Below, piece after piece: positions 13,701-28,700 of a DNA stretch of 64,000 bases. A program made the translations under genes and the position numbers. Source of the DNA: Neodiprion pinetum (lineage: Eukaryota > Arthropoda > Insecta > Hymenoptera > Diprionidae). The stretch spans positions 38,871,026 to 38,935,025 of the forward strand of contig NC_060234.1 of the NCBI RefSeq assembly GCF_021155775.2, in the 5' to 3' direction. Below the pieces are notes generated by a model. It had not been told where the DNA came from. It searched no databases and worked only from the letters and a program-made list of their open reading frames with translations. Positions within the stretch are counted from its first letter, which is position 1; the number at the start of each line of letters is the position of its first letter.

Positions 13701-16700
13701 CTCGTTTACTTTTTCGTTACGCCTCTTTTTCCTTCCTAATTCCATTTCTGTGGATTACCCAAATTAAATTCCATCTCGTACCCACGAACAACAGGATATT
13801 TAAGCACTCGGTCCGACAAAGTTACTTTTCTCTCTTTTGAATCTTTGGTCCGTTCGTCTCGGTCTTCATTCCTTTTTCAATTCCAGCAGCATTTTATAAA
13901 ATTTACTCATACGTTTTCACTACTCGATCAATTACTGTCAAAAGTTGTACACGATCGCAAAACAACCGTTAAGTGAAAAAAGTCGTGCCTAAGAGTTTGG
14001 AGATTTTTATTGAAAATTTTTTGGCTGCTCTGATATCGATTCACAGTTTTGGCAGCGTCATATGTATACTGTATATACAATATACATGTATGTAACATGC
14101 GATATCGTACGGGGTTAGAGAACGCGCTGGATGATTGAACAATTTCGCCGCCTCATTTGCTCCGACGGTAGATTCAAGGTGTGCAGGTGATATTTCATCG
14201 AGGGATTCCTTTCTCGTGATGAAAATTTCTATGGTATAACGGGGAGACAGCGCAACTGTAAAGGTTCCCCTCGTGAGATAGAATAAATTACCTGCAAGCA
14301 ATAGAATGTGAAATATTATCGATTTGTAACGCGTGAGCGATTCGAAATAAAATTTTTTACGTGGTCGAATTTACCGAGTAAACGGCATGCGAGTTACTTC
14401 ACCGCGAGTGCAGATGCAATGCCAAATAGTCGAATAACTTGCTGCGAGTGCGAAACAGCAGCGATAATAATTATTTTCGATGAACAGTGTAATGTTTGGG
14501 AGGTAAAACCGCTCGGCGCAACACGTTATACATACGTTTCTAAAATATCCAGTGAACCGATTGTCACGCAGTAAGCTGTTTTTGAAAATAGCTGCAACGG
14601 TAACGCGCTCGTGACTCACTAGTGCAGAATTTGTTTCAACATGTCTTCGGTTCGTATAATAACGGAAAACTCGTGTATTCACGGTAGTTAAAGTGTCATC
14701 GACAATTTTGCGACTGGACCGAACGTATCTGATATGCCGCCAAACGTTCTGTGGGTGTGCAATTTTTCACCGATGATACAATTCACCCGTTTACCATTTT
14801 TTCATCGTCTTCTTTCTGTTCCTTTTACCCCAGCTCATTCAAATGTCGGATGCGACGTACCGCGACGAAGTTCAATATTTTACGATACGCACCGTCGCTG
14901 ACAGGTTAATCTTCAATTCTTCCTGAACGTGAGAGAATTTCAATTACATTAACACACTTATGTATCAGCGATCTTGAGCCTTTGAACGTCGTCCTAAGTA
15001 ACTAACTACGTGTGGATGGGATTTCTCCGTTATTAGGCGAGATGAAAACTTCAAAAATTGACTCTGATACTAAGAAACGTCTGAATTATAACCGCCTTCT
15101 GAAGAGGGAAACACAGACTGACGCTGATTTTCTAATCCCAAAGTTTCTCTCTCAAAGGAGAATTAATCGTAAATTAATTATTCGAGGGTCTTCGTTTCGG
15201 ATTAAACCAGTTCCAATAAGGGCCAAAATCGAAATTGGATGTAACCAGAAATCCCGTAAATTTCTTTGACGTTACATTCTCCAGGGGTTTCATCTCATCA
15301 GCCATTACGCCCTGTGCTAATCTAATAATTCGAAAGTTCACCACTGCTGTAGGTCTGAACGTGGGTAATCGATGAAAATAAAGTGACCAAAATACTTGTA
15401 ACTTCAAACTCAATGATATAATCGTATCGTCTAGACGATACGACGCTGTTGAACTATAACTTTCACTTATCGTTAGTTCGGGCACTTTGTTCTCGGGGGA
15501 ACTTATGAAGCTATTAATATCGCCGCTGCAATTTTTTTCAGGGTCTAAAATTTCACCTGGCCGAACAAAATGTTCTCTTTGCCTGTAAAGGAGCAACATT
15601 GTCACTAAATATTCAATTTTCGAATCGGTAGTCTCGCTTGAAAGACTTCTGCACCTGTAAGAAAGAAGCCATCGCAGAAAAGTTCGGAAACTCGTACGAA
15701 TGGTAATTCCCGGTCTTACTCTGATATTCTATTTCCCTCGAATTCAATCGATTTTCAATACATAGTATACTGCGTTTATGTACTCGGAATTCCGTTGTAT
15801 TATAGACGTTTATTTCGAGCCTCGCAATTTTATCCAAGTCGGTAACAATTGCGACGCAGGGGGTTAATAGAAAACACTCAAGAATCCTCAGTTTTCAAAG
15901 CCGTTCGAGAAAGAGGAAGAACAATATTCCAATCGCGATTCGTAGGATGTTTTCAATTTCGCAAACTTTGAGCCTCGAACTCTTTGCAAACAACTAGCAT
16001 CAGTCGTGGAAATCGCTTAGAATCGCGTTAAACTTGACCCGCTGTTTTAACAGATAGTTTTGCGGGTGCGAACAATCTTTACCAATTGCGAATATTAATT
16101 CTGCGAAGAAGAAAGGTGTTAAAGAGGATTGGGAGTGACCTTTCCCTCGAAAAAACGCTGAGGTAATAAATATTGCATAATTGCACTTACAATTTATTTA
16201 ATGAGCAGAGTTGGTGTTTATATTTTTTTCTTTTCAGTACATAAGCTCGCAAGAAAAAGCCATCGAAATCACAAGAAATTGGCACTCTGCGCTAATTGTG
16301 ATAAACAATGAATTAAATCCCGAGTAGATAATTTATGAATACAGCGCTACTATAATATTCCTAATACTCGTTCAAGTTTGAAGGTAATTTAACATCGGTG
16401 CCAATCGCTAATGATGAACTTGCGATCGTACGTCAAACATTCAGGTTGAATCATTAATAATAAATGTAACCGCTTATCACCCGCCATGTGTCTCACATAA
16501 GTTCATCGCATTATCCCAGCTGACGTATAAATTCAGATTAGCTTATCAAATCCACCTTCTTCCGCATGATATTTCTAAAAACTGCATAGAATCGGATAAA
16601 AAAAAAAAAAAATTAAACGAATTTCGATACATCACATTTTTCATTCCTTCGTAAAAAACTATTCACTGTTTCGATAAGCGATCAGTAACAGTGATCGCTG

Positions 16701-19700
16701 TAAAATGATGTGCAATAATTAATTTCGAAGTCAAGTTTTGACCTCTGCTGCAGCCTCTCGGTTCGCATAAAACCCAATAGATTTGAGCGATGCAAAGTGT
16801 AACAACGTTATAGAGTGCAGAGGACATAATAAAATCTGGTACAACTGCAGTGAGAAGGGAGGGGAGGGGGGGCGGGGGGGGGGGAGAGCATTGTGAGGCA
16901 TGAGATATATGGTATACATGTATGTACACACACGCGTAAGGATATAGTTCAACTGTGTGAAGTCGGGCTATATCGACACGCGGCAGTGTTCACGATGCAG
17001 AATTGAATCGGCCATCGAGTGCCCAACTCATTCAACGAAAGTGGAACACCGTTGATTTCTCCATTATTATACGGTAACCGTTTGCGGTGGCGGAAATAGT
17101 TGCCGGTGCTTTCTGAGGCTCGACAACCGTCAATAAAAGAAAATCGAAAGAAAATAAAGAATTTTTTCGCCAAATTAATATCACGAAATCGAATGTCGCT
17201 CTCGATCAGCGCCCATCGAGCAGTTAATGAAATCCTTAAGCACGGTTATAATCGACTATAAAAAGCATGTGGAGAAAATTGAACAATCCGAAGGGTAGAA
17301 TCCGTAAACCCGTGATTTTGGACCTGCCCTTCCTTCTTGCAAAAGACTTTGTTAATTAACGATATTGACGACGGGAAACTGAAGGGTGAACCTTCATCCT
17401 GGCCGTAGACGATATCGTTCAGAGTCTATGTAACGCGCCTTCGCCAAAGCCGTTAACTTCTGCGTTAATTACAGCCGCGTATATGACGCGCCGCCCTTCT
17501 AGAAACGAACATTTATTATCAGTCATGCTGTATGCGATTGTAATTATATACTAGTTTAACGCTTTCCACCTCCGAATGAGGCGACGTGCGAATATTATAG
17601 ACTAAAAGGAAATATATAGTTACGGAGTAAATTCAGGGAGTTGTTCATCTCATGAGTCATAATCATGGTAATTACGAATTAGAGATGCTGGCTGCAGCCG
17701 CGGATAAGTTACCTAACTTCAGATCAAAGCTCCGAGGCCACTAAGACGCTTTCATAAAAGTTGCAAACTCAATCACTCCTCTTTTTCGAGCTGTCAATCT
17801 GCAGAAACTCTCGCTAATAGATCAGCTGAGATAATTATAGGTGTTATCTCACATTTTTCTAGTTTACATCATAATAGTTGGTACGATAAAATCTCATTAA
17901 TAACTCATCTGCTTTTGCTTCGTGTCTAAAGCTGTACTTTTTCATAATACCACTTGACAGATGGTAGATGTATGTACCTGATGGGTAACGTGATCAACGA
18001 ATCACTCGAATCACTTGATCGCAGCTGCGTTTGATGCGATGAAATTCGCGAAGTAATTAATGACGCGTGAAGACTGTAAAAACAGAAAATGAGGGCAGAC
18101 GTTCTACGGGAAAAAATTCTAAAATTGCCTAGAATTCGTGCGCTAAAAATTTTCGAGATGTGCATAAAAATAAGCATCGATAACGCGAGGGGAGCATCGA
18201 TCGTTTTGAATCTGATCTAGTCAATAATTTTTACTATCACAACCAACCATCGGGACTTAACAATTTTATAAAAAATGATCCAATCTACATTTGCAGCGGA
18301 GTATAGATGTACAACACAGAGGTTTTTATGCCGTAACCGAAAACGATGGGCTCACTGGCTGAAGGGTTTAAACACGAGTGTAAACCAAGTGTCAGTTTGC
18401 AAAGCGATAAAAAGTTCCTGATATCGGGGAAAGAGCAAACAAATTAGATCTGCACACATACTATCATAGATTATAACGTTAGCTCATGTTGGTTATTATG
18501 AGCAAATTTGTTCGAAACAGTGGTTAAAGGTTATCAAAGCACGATGAGAACCAACTTGAATACAACACGTGAATATATTTGCTGTATACTTAAGCAGAGA
18601 CAGAGGCATGTTCCACGTGCGAACGAAAATAGGCACTTACTATGAATATCAAGGCAAATAAAACGCATTAAATCCTCAACTTTTTCAACCGAAATTTCAA
18701 TTTATCCATAAGAAAACTTGTAAGTCCGGGTCTTAAAATCTTGCAGAATTTTGCCGACGCACTTGAAATGAGAAGCAGTAACAGGTTGATGAATGCAAAG
18801 AACTCCGTTCCGTTTTGCGTATCTTCGGCAGATTCAAGACTCAATCCCCCTTATCTGCTGTCGCCGTGCAACACGCAGCACACGAGTCTTGCGCAACATG
18901 TTGCATGTGGCGGGCGGTTTGATCCAGGGTTTGAACGATTACCGGCAGATGGCGGACGCCACTGAATTTCCCGCGATAAAAGTTGAACTACTTGATATAA
19001 TACACAAGCGGCTTCCCTAACCTGGTTAAAAAAAGGGTGCTCGTCACTTTAATGGCGCATCGGATCGATATTGATCCGGTGGGGTATGGCTATCAAGGCA
19101 TACCCAGTACATAATTTTTGAGAACGTGAGGCTGTTGGCTGCCACATTTTTAGCACCGGCGCCTCCTAAATCCAATCCAAATTTAACATGTAACGCAGAC
19201 AACGGTTTAACGACAGCTCAGGGTCTTGGGAAAGGCCGTGATTAGATTACGTCCCAAACTAGACAGTGTCAATGCTTGATATTCATTATCTTGACCTCAC
19301 TTCTTGCGCATCCACGATTCCAAATGTCACATCTACCAGATACGTTTGTTATACACACCCGACCCCTACATAATAAATATTATGTTGTCAATTATACATG
19401 GTTATTACGAAGTCAAAGAGCCAGGAGAAAATTCGTGTACACACACCGAGTGAGGGAACAACCAAATTTATTAACCTTTGGCCGCCGGAATTTGATGAGC
19501 TTTGCACCGTAAACGATCGTTGGAAAAATCGCGCAAGGTAATTACAAATCGATTGTTTAAAGATCCTTGCAGTGGCAAAATTTTAGAGTAGGATTGCTAG
19601 ATAAATATTATACCACATTATGTGTGACACCAAATTAACGTATCAAAAATAATTTTTTGAAAATAGATATTATAACGATTGAATCATCGAGTTTTTCATA

Positions 19701-22700
19701 TGAAATATTTCGTTTCAGATTCGCAACACGGAATCAATTTAATACTCTTTGTAAAATAAAAACTTCTCCTTCGTGTCTTGAATATAATATAACGATTGAA
19801 ATGAGATTTGAACGCAAAATACCGCAGCATTGTCGAGTCTTTTCATACTCATAAGACATTATTTAGCATGTTTTTGCAATTCCTCACACAATCTGAAAAT
19901 TCATCCGTAGAGCAACTGAACCGAACTCTCGAATTTCCAAACCTTTTAGAATGAAATTAGCATATATTCAAAATAGAATCGCGATTCGCTTGACTAGGAA
20001 GCTCAACTCGGTTGTAATACGAAGGGATCGGGGGGGGGGGTTCTGAAAGCTTGAAGAAAATAATGTTATTCACGTAGATTGAAACCCATAACTATGCCAC
20101 TTTGGCAAGATCCTGATTCGAAGAATAACAACTGAGTTTGGCTCCATCGACTCGCTATAGATCCTCACAGATTAACATTGACGTGACTGATTGAGAGACT
20201 AGTTTCAGGTTGAGCGGAAGTCCAAGACTGTAGCAGGCACAAGGATAAAGTGGCTATTCACTCGGAGAGCTGCTATGCAATAACAACCTCCCTTGTGTCA
20301 GTTACACCGCGCATTAACTTATACACAAATAGAGGCCTTGCTTCAATAAACGCCGGCAAATTGTCTCCTTGTTGTAATTCAACTCGATTGTCAAGCCCAC
20401 TGAACTGCATAATGCATATGTCAAGCGAGTTTAATCACCCGATGCACTCTATAAGGATTCAAGTTTCCCTTTCAGTCGATCCGTCTTAAAGATTCACAAA
20501 TTTCGTCACTCGATTTTATTTCCTCATACAGAATTCGTACCTTGGCAATTTTTTCATAAGCTGTTCACTTTTTTGCCGCGTCATTGTTTCTCGTTAATCC
20601 AGCCACTGTCGAATGGATTCGAGCCAATTTCAAGTTCACGATCACGAAATGAATAAAGAAGCTTGAGATTACGGGTGAAAATAAGAACAAAAATGAAAAA
20701 TTGAGGCACCGTGAATCGAGTGATTTCTCTTTTGTCAGACATCTACCAGACTGGTATAGATATACGTATAAACACACTTTCCGGCCGTTGAGAAAACGGC
20801 TTTCGGAGCAAAGAGAGGACGGATATGTTTTTTTTTTTTATTGAAACGTGGCGTAAAGCCCGTTGCCTCCCCGATTAGAACGATATCTTAAAAGGTGAGG
20901 GCGAAGACAAGAACTATTGTCGTTAATAAGAGGGTCGGGCACATCTTTGGATCTTTGGGGTATAATAAATGCTTTGACGTAATAATAATATACCGAAGAG
21001 TGAGTCAGACAAGACAAGGGAATGCAGGTCACGGCGTCTTTCTCGGTGCCCTTTAAATTTAAATTAGTGAAAATTCACTGATTTCCAGTTATGAGTATAA
21101 TACAGTGAATGTACAGTTATGATTCAGTGACCTGTCACCAATTTCCAGTGTATACGTATACACTGATTTTTTCCAGTGATATCCTCATTAATGAACATCA
21201 GTAAATATTCACTAAATGAAATTCAGAGAGGACCGAGAAACAACCCATTCGAAATGGAAGACAATTTGCTTACGATCAATGGCCGATGTAGTTGGCGCCT
21301 TTCGATACTCTTGTATCTTTTGAAACGAGGCTCAGACTTTTGGGAATTGGTGGAAAAAGGAAAATCCTATTTGAAGCTTGCTTCTCGCAAGTGAACAACC
21401 AGATAAGGTACGCAATTAATTGTGCGTAGTATTTTGGACTCTGGAAACTTGACTCTGTACTAAATCAAAGATTGCCTCGGAGCAATGAAACAGCTCATGC
21501 GATAGATCCTGGAGTTAATTATTGTACTTGGCTGACTCACTCGGTTGATTGGAAGGGATCGAATGTCTCAGGATGTGAAAGAAAATCCGCTTATCAGTCG
21601 ATGACTGGAACACACGACAATCAGCTGTGAGAAAAGCCTGGCTAATTCAGTATTTAATTAGTACTTCTTCTGACTTTCGGAATCGGAATCAGTGAAGTGA
21701 AGCTCCTCACAATTAGATTTTCTTGATTTCTAGAAAATCTTGTAACGTTAATTTCATTTCACCACGGTGGATGTAATATTGTTTAGGTTATATACGTTCA
21801 TACGTACATACATACCCGCAAGACTGGAAAAATGAATGGAACTCGCAACTCTCGTAAATTGAACAAGTCTTTATTTGTTTTTCTAGTTATTTCTGTCTGC
21901 GGCTAGCCTGAGCTTTTGATTTCGTTGTCATGACGCTGAGTACCAAACACGAGCTTTTTCATTTCTTAGCTTGTATGATTACAGAAACGTTCATTTTAAC
22001 ACGACAAGGTCGTATTTATTTGGTACAAGTTCAGACAGAAGGCTTCATCGCAGAAAAGAACACGAAATTTGAAATTACTTCAGAGCTGAGAACACTGGCT
22101 GTGACGTGCAGAATTATCACTCTCAAATTGCAATTACGTGAATTTTTTTTACCGTACAACAAGCCGAACTTGTCGTTTATCAAAGTTTTGTTTGGCTCTC
22201 TAAGGGCGCAAATACTATAAATAGACGTTGTATAAATTTTATGATTAATCGATGCGCGCACATGCTTTAAAATTACAAACTTAACGACGGCCAAGTTAAG
22301 GTTTAGGTGAAATAAATTGTTACAACATGCGTTATAATATACGCGAGAGCACTATAATAAGTGAACCCGAGATTTCGGAGGAGCCTCGCATAAACTGTTT
22401 CGTAATCGCAACGTGTCTTGTGTGTTTTTTCAGTACCGCTTTGTTGAACACTCCAAACTAAATATTTGGAAGTCTTCTTCTATAGCCCGCCTCGCGAAAT
22501 AATTTCAATTCATTCGAAAATTCTCCTTTTTATTTTTATCCGTGTCTATCTGGTCAGATAATCTGTGTAAACCATACAAATGTGTATTTTTACACCTTAA
22601 GATTGGAATTCGAAATTTCGGGAAAGTATATTCTAGTCCCTGTACAGACTAGACACGTCACTCGAAACACAACGAGCTTGATATAAAACATTTCTCGATT

Positions 22701-25700
22701 TCTTCATCGTTTCATTCATGGTACGATCAAATATTAGAAACACCGAATTTTTTGTATTACGTTTCTGGTAAAACGTCTGGCTAATTATTCGCAGAAATAA
22801 AAATACCAGTAGAATAAATCACGAGAAATGACGATATTGCAAAAAATGTGAAAACGCATAAATATAACGGATCCTTGAAATCGCTTCCGAATTTTATGCA
22901 CACCGTGCGATGAAGACCGATGAACAGAAAATTTATAAGTCCTTCGTGGCATTGAGGTAAAGTGTAATAACCCGCAAGGTTTTAATCGACAAGCGGAAAC
23001 TGCTCGAGGTGAGGAAGACTGAGGCCTCCGTACTCTGAGGCAGGCTTCCCCAGGTAAACACTTTAGCCAATCAATAAACGACGACGCGGTGTCTAATATC
23101 GCTTAAATAAATCACTATCGCAACAACCTGTACAGAGCTACCTGTTGCTCGGTCCCGATACTTGGATCGCTGAGAAGCTCTAAAATAAATTATCAAGGTA
23201 TCATATTTTGGGTGTGCAGGGGAAGGTTGAGGCAACAAAAAGCGTGATCGGTACCTCAAGAAGCGGAATCTAGAATCCCGGGCCATTTACTGAAACCAGA
23301 TCAAAGACCGGAGTATTTCTTAACCGCAGACAAATTCCTGCGGCATGTCGATGAACGGCGCCACCCTTAAATTCCATCCCCACTACAATATCAGGAATGC
23401 AAATTTTCCGAATTGGTTTCACTAATTAACCTGTGTAGTAACGAGGATATTGGTACCGGGATGTAGGACGACAATATGGCTGAATGAGCCTGCCCAAGAC
23501 GGAACATTGTGCATTGTGGTTACATACAATGGAGATACGACTGCTAGGCGTGTAACGTGCAAGGTGTTCCAGTCGATTGGGTCGTCGTATCTCAGGAGCT
23601 TGCAGGCTTCCATGAAAGCTAATACAAACAGCATAGAAGGGAGATTGTCGAGGAACCCGCGGAGGGTGAACCAACAGATGCGAATTCACCTCATACGTGG
23701 ATAATCTGGCTCCCTTGTTTCCTCGAACTTTGGAAATTGGAAACGAAATTACGTCACCGAGTGTTTCTTGTTTAGTGCCTTGTACACACACCCGGGGATT
23801 TTTTACCGCACGTGAAAGATTCTCTCATTCCGGTCTAATGACTCTGGAATTGAAAATGACTTTTTAAGGTGTAACGAACGATTCTGGTGAAGAGGCACAG
23901 TGATTATCGATGTCACATGAGACGCGGTAACGAACCACAATGACTGATCACCAAGAGACCACAGAGACCATTTCGATTCCTCTGATCCCGGATTTTCACG
24001 GGCAGCAAAATTCCGCCGCAGTATTTGTTCGCCGAGTTGTTGACCAACATGAATGCCAATAAAGCAGGGAAGCGATACCTGTAATCCTTGCAAAATGGAC
24101 TCTAGCGTTGCCTGGTGCGCGCTGAATTCGAATTACCTGTTCTCTTGGCGTTTCCATTGACCAAAAACTAGGCAGCATTCTGCTGCCCATGAAAATCTGG
24201 GCTAATAGTTCGATCCGCAGAAATTTACCCCGGACGAATCGTTCTCGGAGAGTTTTCTTGGGTCGGTGACGTCAATCCGAAAGTAAGCAAACTTTTGGAA
24301 CCGACGTAGCGCTGCAGATGGCCTCGAGGTCTCGCTGAGTCGAAACTCAGTGCGGTCTTACCGCGAACCTTTCAGTAGCCCTTAGAGAAGACGCTATCGG
24401 TTCAATAGTTTCCAAAGCCTCTTATATGCCCGCAGATCTTTCCCCGAATACCTCAGCAAGCTTGTCCGAACTTTTCGGAGACGAAATGTGGTACCGAGAG
24501 CCGCAGAGACGCAGTGTAGATATACTTATAAGAAGGAAGCGTCGTGTCTTCTTATACCGGTGGTCTCAATTTACATGGCACTTGGAAGCTATTCTTCTTC
24601 TCTTCACTTATTTTCATGCTTAAATATTGCTGTCGTCTTTGCTTCCTCGCACGTCGATACATCATCGAGTGTCTCTTGTAATACAATTTGACACGAAGAC
24701 TTTCCTTCTTCGGAATATGCGTCTAATCGATCTCGAGCGATAGTCGATCCGGAAGTTATCGTTTTAAGAAAGTTAGCGCAACAACGATGAAGTGAAGTAA
24801 GCGGAAATCTAACGCGAAACTATACATGGGAAGCCACGACGAAGTACGAAAGATCTCAGGTTGAGTGTAACAGAAATGAGTACACGTGGTGTATTTTAAA
24901 CTCGGTGAGTACATAATTATTCTAGGTGACATTTACTATAGTAGAGCTTCTTCGATATAGTCTCGGTTTGATTAGTCTGCTAGAGCAGACTGGCTACAGA
25001 TATGTGTTCAGCACGTGCGCTGAATAACTTAATTGGATCAACGATGTATAATAAACATATACTATGGCCGTATTCTCCGAGGAGTTGAAATGTCTCGCGA
25101 AAAAAGACGGCAAACGTTTTAATTAAGATTCCAAGTATATCTGTAATGTGTTAAAGTCTCAAACCAAGAGTAACCATTCTCTCAGTAAAAATCAAACGCT
25201 GAGTGTTACAGTATGCTCAACGATGAGTAACGAGAAGTCGCGAATACTTTGAAATCGTATCGAAAACCAGGGGATTTTTTAAAGCCACTTTCATTTCTCA
25301 TCGAGAGAATTTCAGAAAAAGGCGAGCCTGAGATGTGCCCAACCTCTGAACAGTTAAACATAAATTGGCCCTTATGTTTAATGTTCGGCTCTGTGAACGT
25401 GTTCCATTTTTTAAATTACCTACCACGAGATCTAACTTAACGGCGAAAGTCCTGCCTTGGCTTGGCTTCAGGTCAAAGCCTGAACCCAAGCCGTCGTAAA
25501 CTAGCGGTCTAATTTCAGCCAAGCCAAGGAAATGGCCGGTAAAACAATAATTCTTCTTATAACCTGGTTGTTCCCGATCTGGCGCATTGTTCGTTATAAT
25601 TCGGAATGACCCGCCTTCACTTTGCCCGCTTCCGCTTAGCATATTTCCTATTCGTATTCCGATCAACTCGGCCATATTTGCTCGCTTTAAGTATCGACCG

Positions 25701-28700
25701 GCTGCCGTGGGTAATTTATGCAATGAGTAATCGATGAACAAGACGATCCATGAAATCGTAAATAAATGTTCTGGATGTAATGAAATTATGTAAGGAGAAC
25801 AGATTTCGGTATTCGAGGCACTCCTATATTCAATCAAATAAACCAACGGCCTGCAGTGATTTATTCGAAATGACGTTTTCGTATTTGAATTGGTAAACCG
25901 GAGGGACCGCATTTTCCTTATCCCTTTTATCCGCTGTGTACTTTAAAGACACAGTTCCCCGATTTCTCGAGAGATTTCCCACCCCAGCACTCTGCCGGCT
26001 TTGAAGAAAAACAGACATTTTCGGCATCGGATTTATTTTTGTATTTATTCAATTATTTTATCAACCGCGAACTTATACATACAGATTTTCCCTTCTTAAA
26101 TGGCTTCCCTTGGATACAAATCCTCCAATATAGCTGCATCAAAATTTCATTTTGTTATTTTAATGAATAAATCACTGACCACCTATCATCGGGAAATGTT
26201 AGGATAAACGGTGAACTTGACCTCTGTTACTTCTGCTATAAATAGCCGTGAAATTTGGTTAATCACGAAGTTAATTCAATCAAATTGAACTTCTCGACAG
26301 GTTCGTTTTGCAATGGAAATTCATAAAAAATCTGATTTGAACAGAGATCAACTTGGGCCTACTTGTCCACAACCCTATATTATAAAACTCTGATTGTTTT
26401 ATGTTTTTTTGTTTTTTTTTTCTTTTGAGGCAAAAGTTTTCAAGCTTGGAATTCGAAGCTAAGGTGCTCAGTGGTTTGATTTTTGAAGCAATAACACGCA
26501 TCGCAGGATAATTATAATTCAATTGGAATATCGCTGTGCTATATGCAGATTTGAGCCTCCTGCCAACTCTGGTAGATCATTGCCCAATTCCAATCCTCAG
26601 GCGGCAAATTAAATTACAGGAAATTGATCAGCCTCTAAATTACGGTTCCCCGTAACGATGAAGCCATGCAGTGGAAAATTGACTGAAATTTCAATTACTT
26701 TTGATCCGCGAATTTTGTTTGAAGAAAAAATATAACCTTGAAGACGACGTCAGCATCAAGTTATTTCTACACCCTGTAATACCGGGGGCGTTATAAAGAC
26801 TGTCCGTGATTACGTGATTGTCAAATAACAGAAAAAAGACAAATTACACGCGGTTCGAATGGCAATCCAACCTTGCAGGACGGTAATTCGGAAGCAACGC
26901 TTCGCACTTTCAATTTCTTCACAGTATCCCAAATTTCTTCCTGTATAATTTTCCCGATGATCGTACGAAACATGGTTCATTTGCTGTATTCATTCATCGT
27001 GAGAATAAAATAGCTGTATAAGGGTATACGAGCCAACGTGTAAACATACGTGATGAGAATACTACGAAAAATTTATGCAATACGGCGATGGATCGGGAGG
27101 CGTGTCGGTTCGCGGTTTTCATCCGCTCATGAATATTCGCAAGCGTGTAGTAACCCCGCAATTTTTTCCCGAATAAATAATATGCAATCCCACCAGGAAA
27201 TAACCATCGACAAATTAAAAGTCGTCAATTTTAAATAAATTAAAAGCGATGCCGATTTCACGTTCGAATGATTTTTACCTACCTCTACTCATTCATTTTC
27301 CAATTAGCAAATTTTCCACTGAAGCGTCAACCCGGTGAAAGATCTAAGATATGTACGCGCCAATAAATTCGAGGAAATTTATGAAATTACTTTCCCTGCC
27401 TTGAATCGTATCATAATTTTCAGGGATTCGGTTTTCAGCTCCTGGCATTGCCAAATACGAGGACGTACGTCCGATAGAATCGTCTCGTGATTACCGCTTC
27501 CGAAATTTTCCATATAAATTTTCAAAAATCCTTCGGATAACTTGCTAATAACTTAAGCAGGAACTAAAACTCACGCTTAATGTTATTAGTCCGGAATATT
27601 GCGCGGCAAAAACTATTCTGGGTCCCGATTAAGAATGTTTCAAATTTTCAGCTTCAACTTGGCGATAGTTCAAATCGCGCGGAGCGTGTCACTTGTAACT
27701 GCCTGATAATTGTCTCCTGCATGAGCAACAAAGCGAAAATAGCGATTGTAAATAAACTAACACCGTATTATACTGCAAGTTATTTAAATAAAAGCTATGT
27801 CATGGTACAAAATAGTATTCGTGCTTTCGAACCATTAATACGATATTTATAAATGTGTATTAGGTGATGCGAGAATGTTGTTTTTCTCAAACACTTTATC
27901 TTTGAACCCGTTCTCTAATTATCCCTCAACGTGACCAAACTCTTGGACAGTTAATTCCATCAAGTAATCACGTGTTTATTAACCCGAAATAATCAACTGC
28001 CGTTTGTCTTTCTAAAATAAATTTAAAAAATCCTAATCCGTAAATTGAATGAAATAATGTAATTACATAACAAACAGTTTAGAGAGAATCTCTAGGACGA
28101 TCTATGAGGCCACTAAGATTACCGTTTGCTTTTTTTTTTTTTGCTCCACAGATATTCACGTACAAATATTTCTGGGCTCGATTGTGAGCGAGAAAAGTAT
28201 TCCGAGTATAATTCTATCCACAAACTTTATAATGCCACGTTGTTTTCTCATGATTGAAGATTTCTTACTTGCAAGAAGAAGAGATTCGTGAAATCTAAGC
28301 TGATATTTATTTTATTGGTTCGAAGATGGCGAAACGAGTCTCTTTCGTTTTGCTTTGCTTGAAAAAACATCAGTCAATTTGAAACAAACAGAAAAAAAAA
28401 CACACACACACAATAAAACAACATAACGGAACGCCATTCGGCTACTTCAACAGAGGAATATTTCAGACCATCGATTCGTCTGGCTAAATATATTTGGTAG
28501 ATTCAACAGATCTGTTCTTTATGTTTATCTTTCAGCTGTTTTACAAACGGATCAATCAATCGCGATGAGTTTTGAAACACGACTTGTCCTCCTCGCGAAT
28601 GAAAAAAAAAACATCCCTATACCTTGTCTTCGTTTAGAAGAAGTTGGAGTTGCGAAGTTTTAAGAATGATTTTCGTGAGAATCGGGTGTTGAAACATGAA

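Noticed and set aside
25298..25912. 204-codon - strand frame in intron 1
   Set aside because: Long, but with no recognisable motif; it covers the hairpin repeat at 25455-25529, and no supporting exon or promoter was found.
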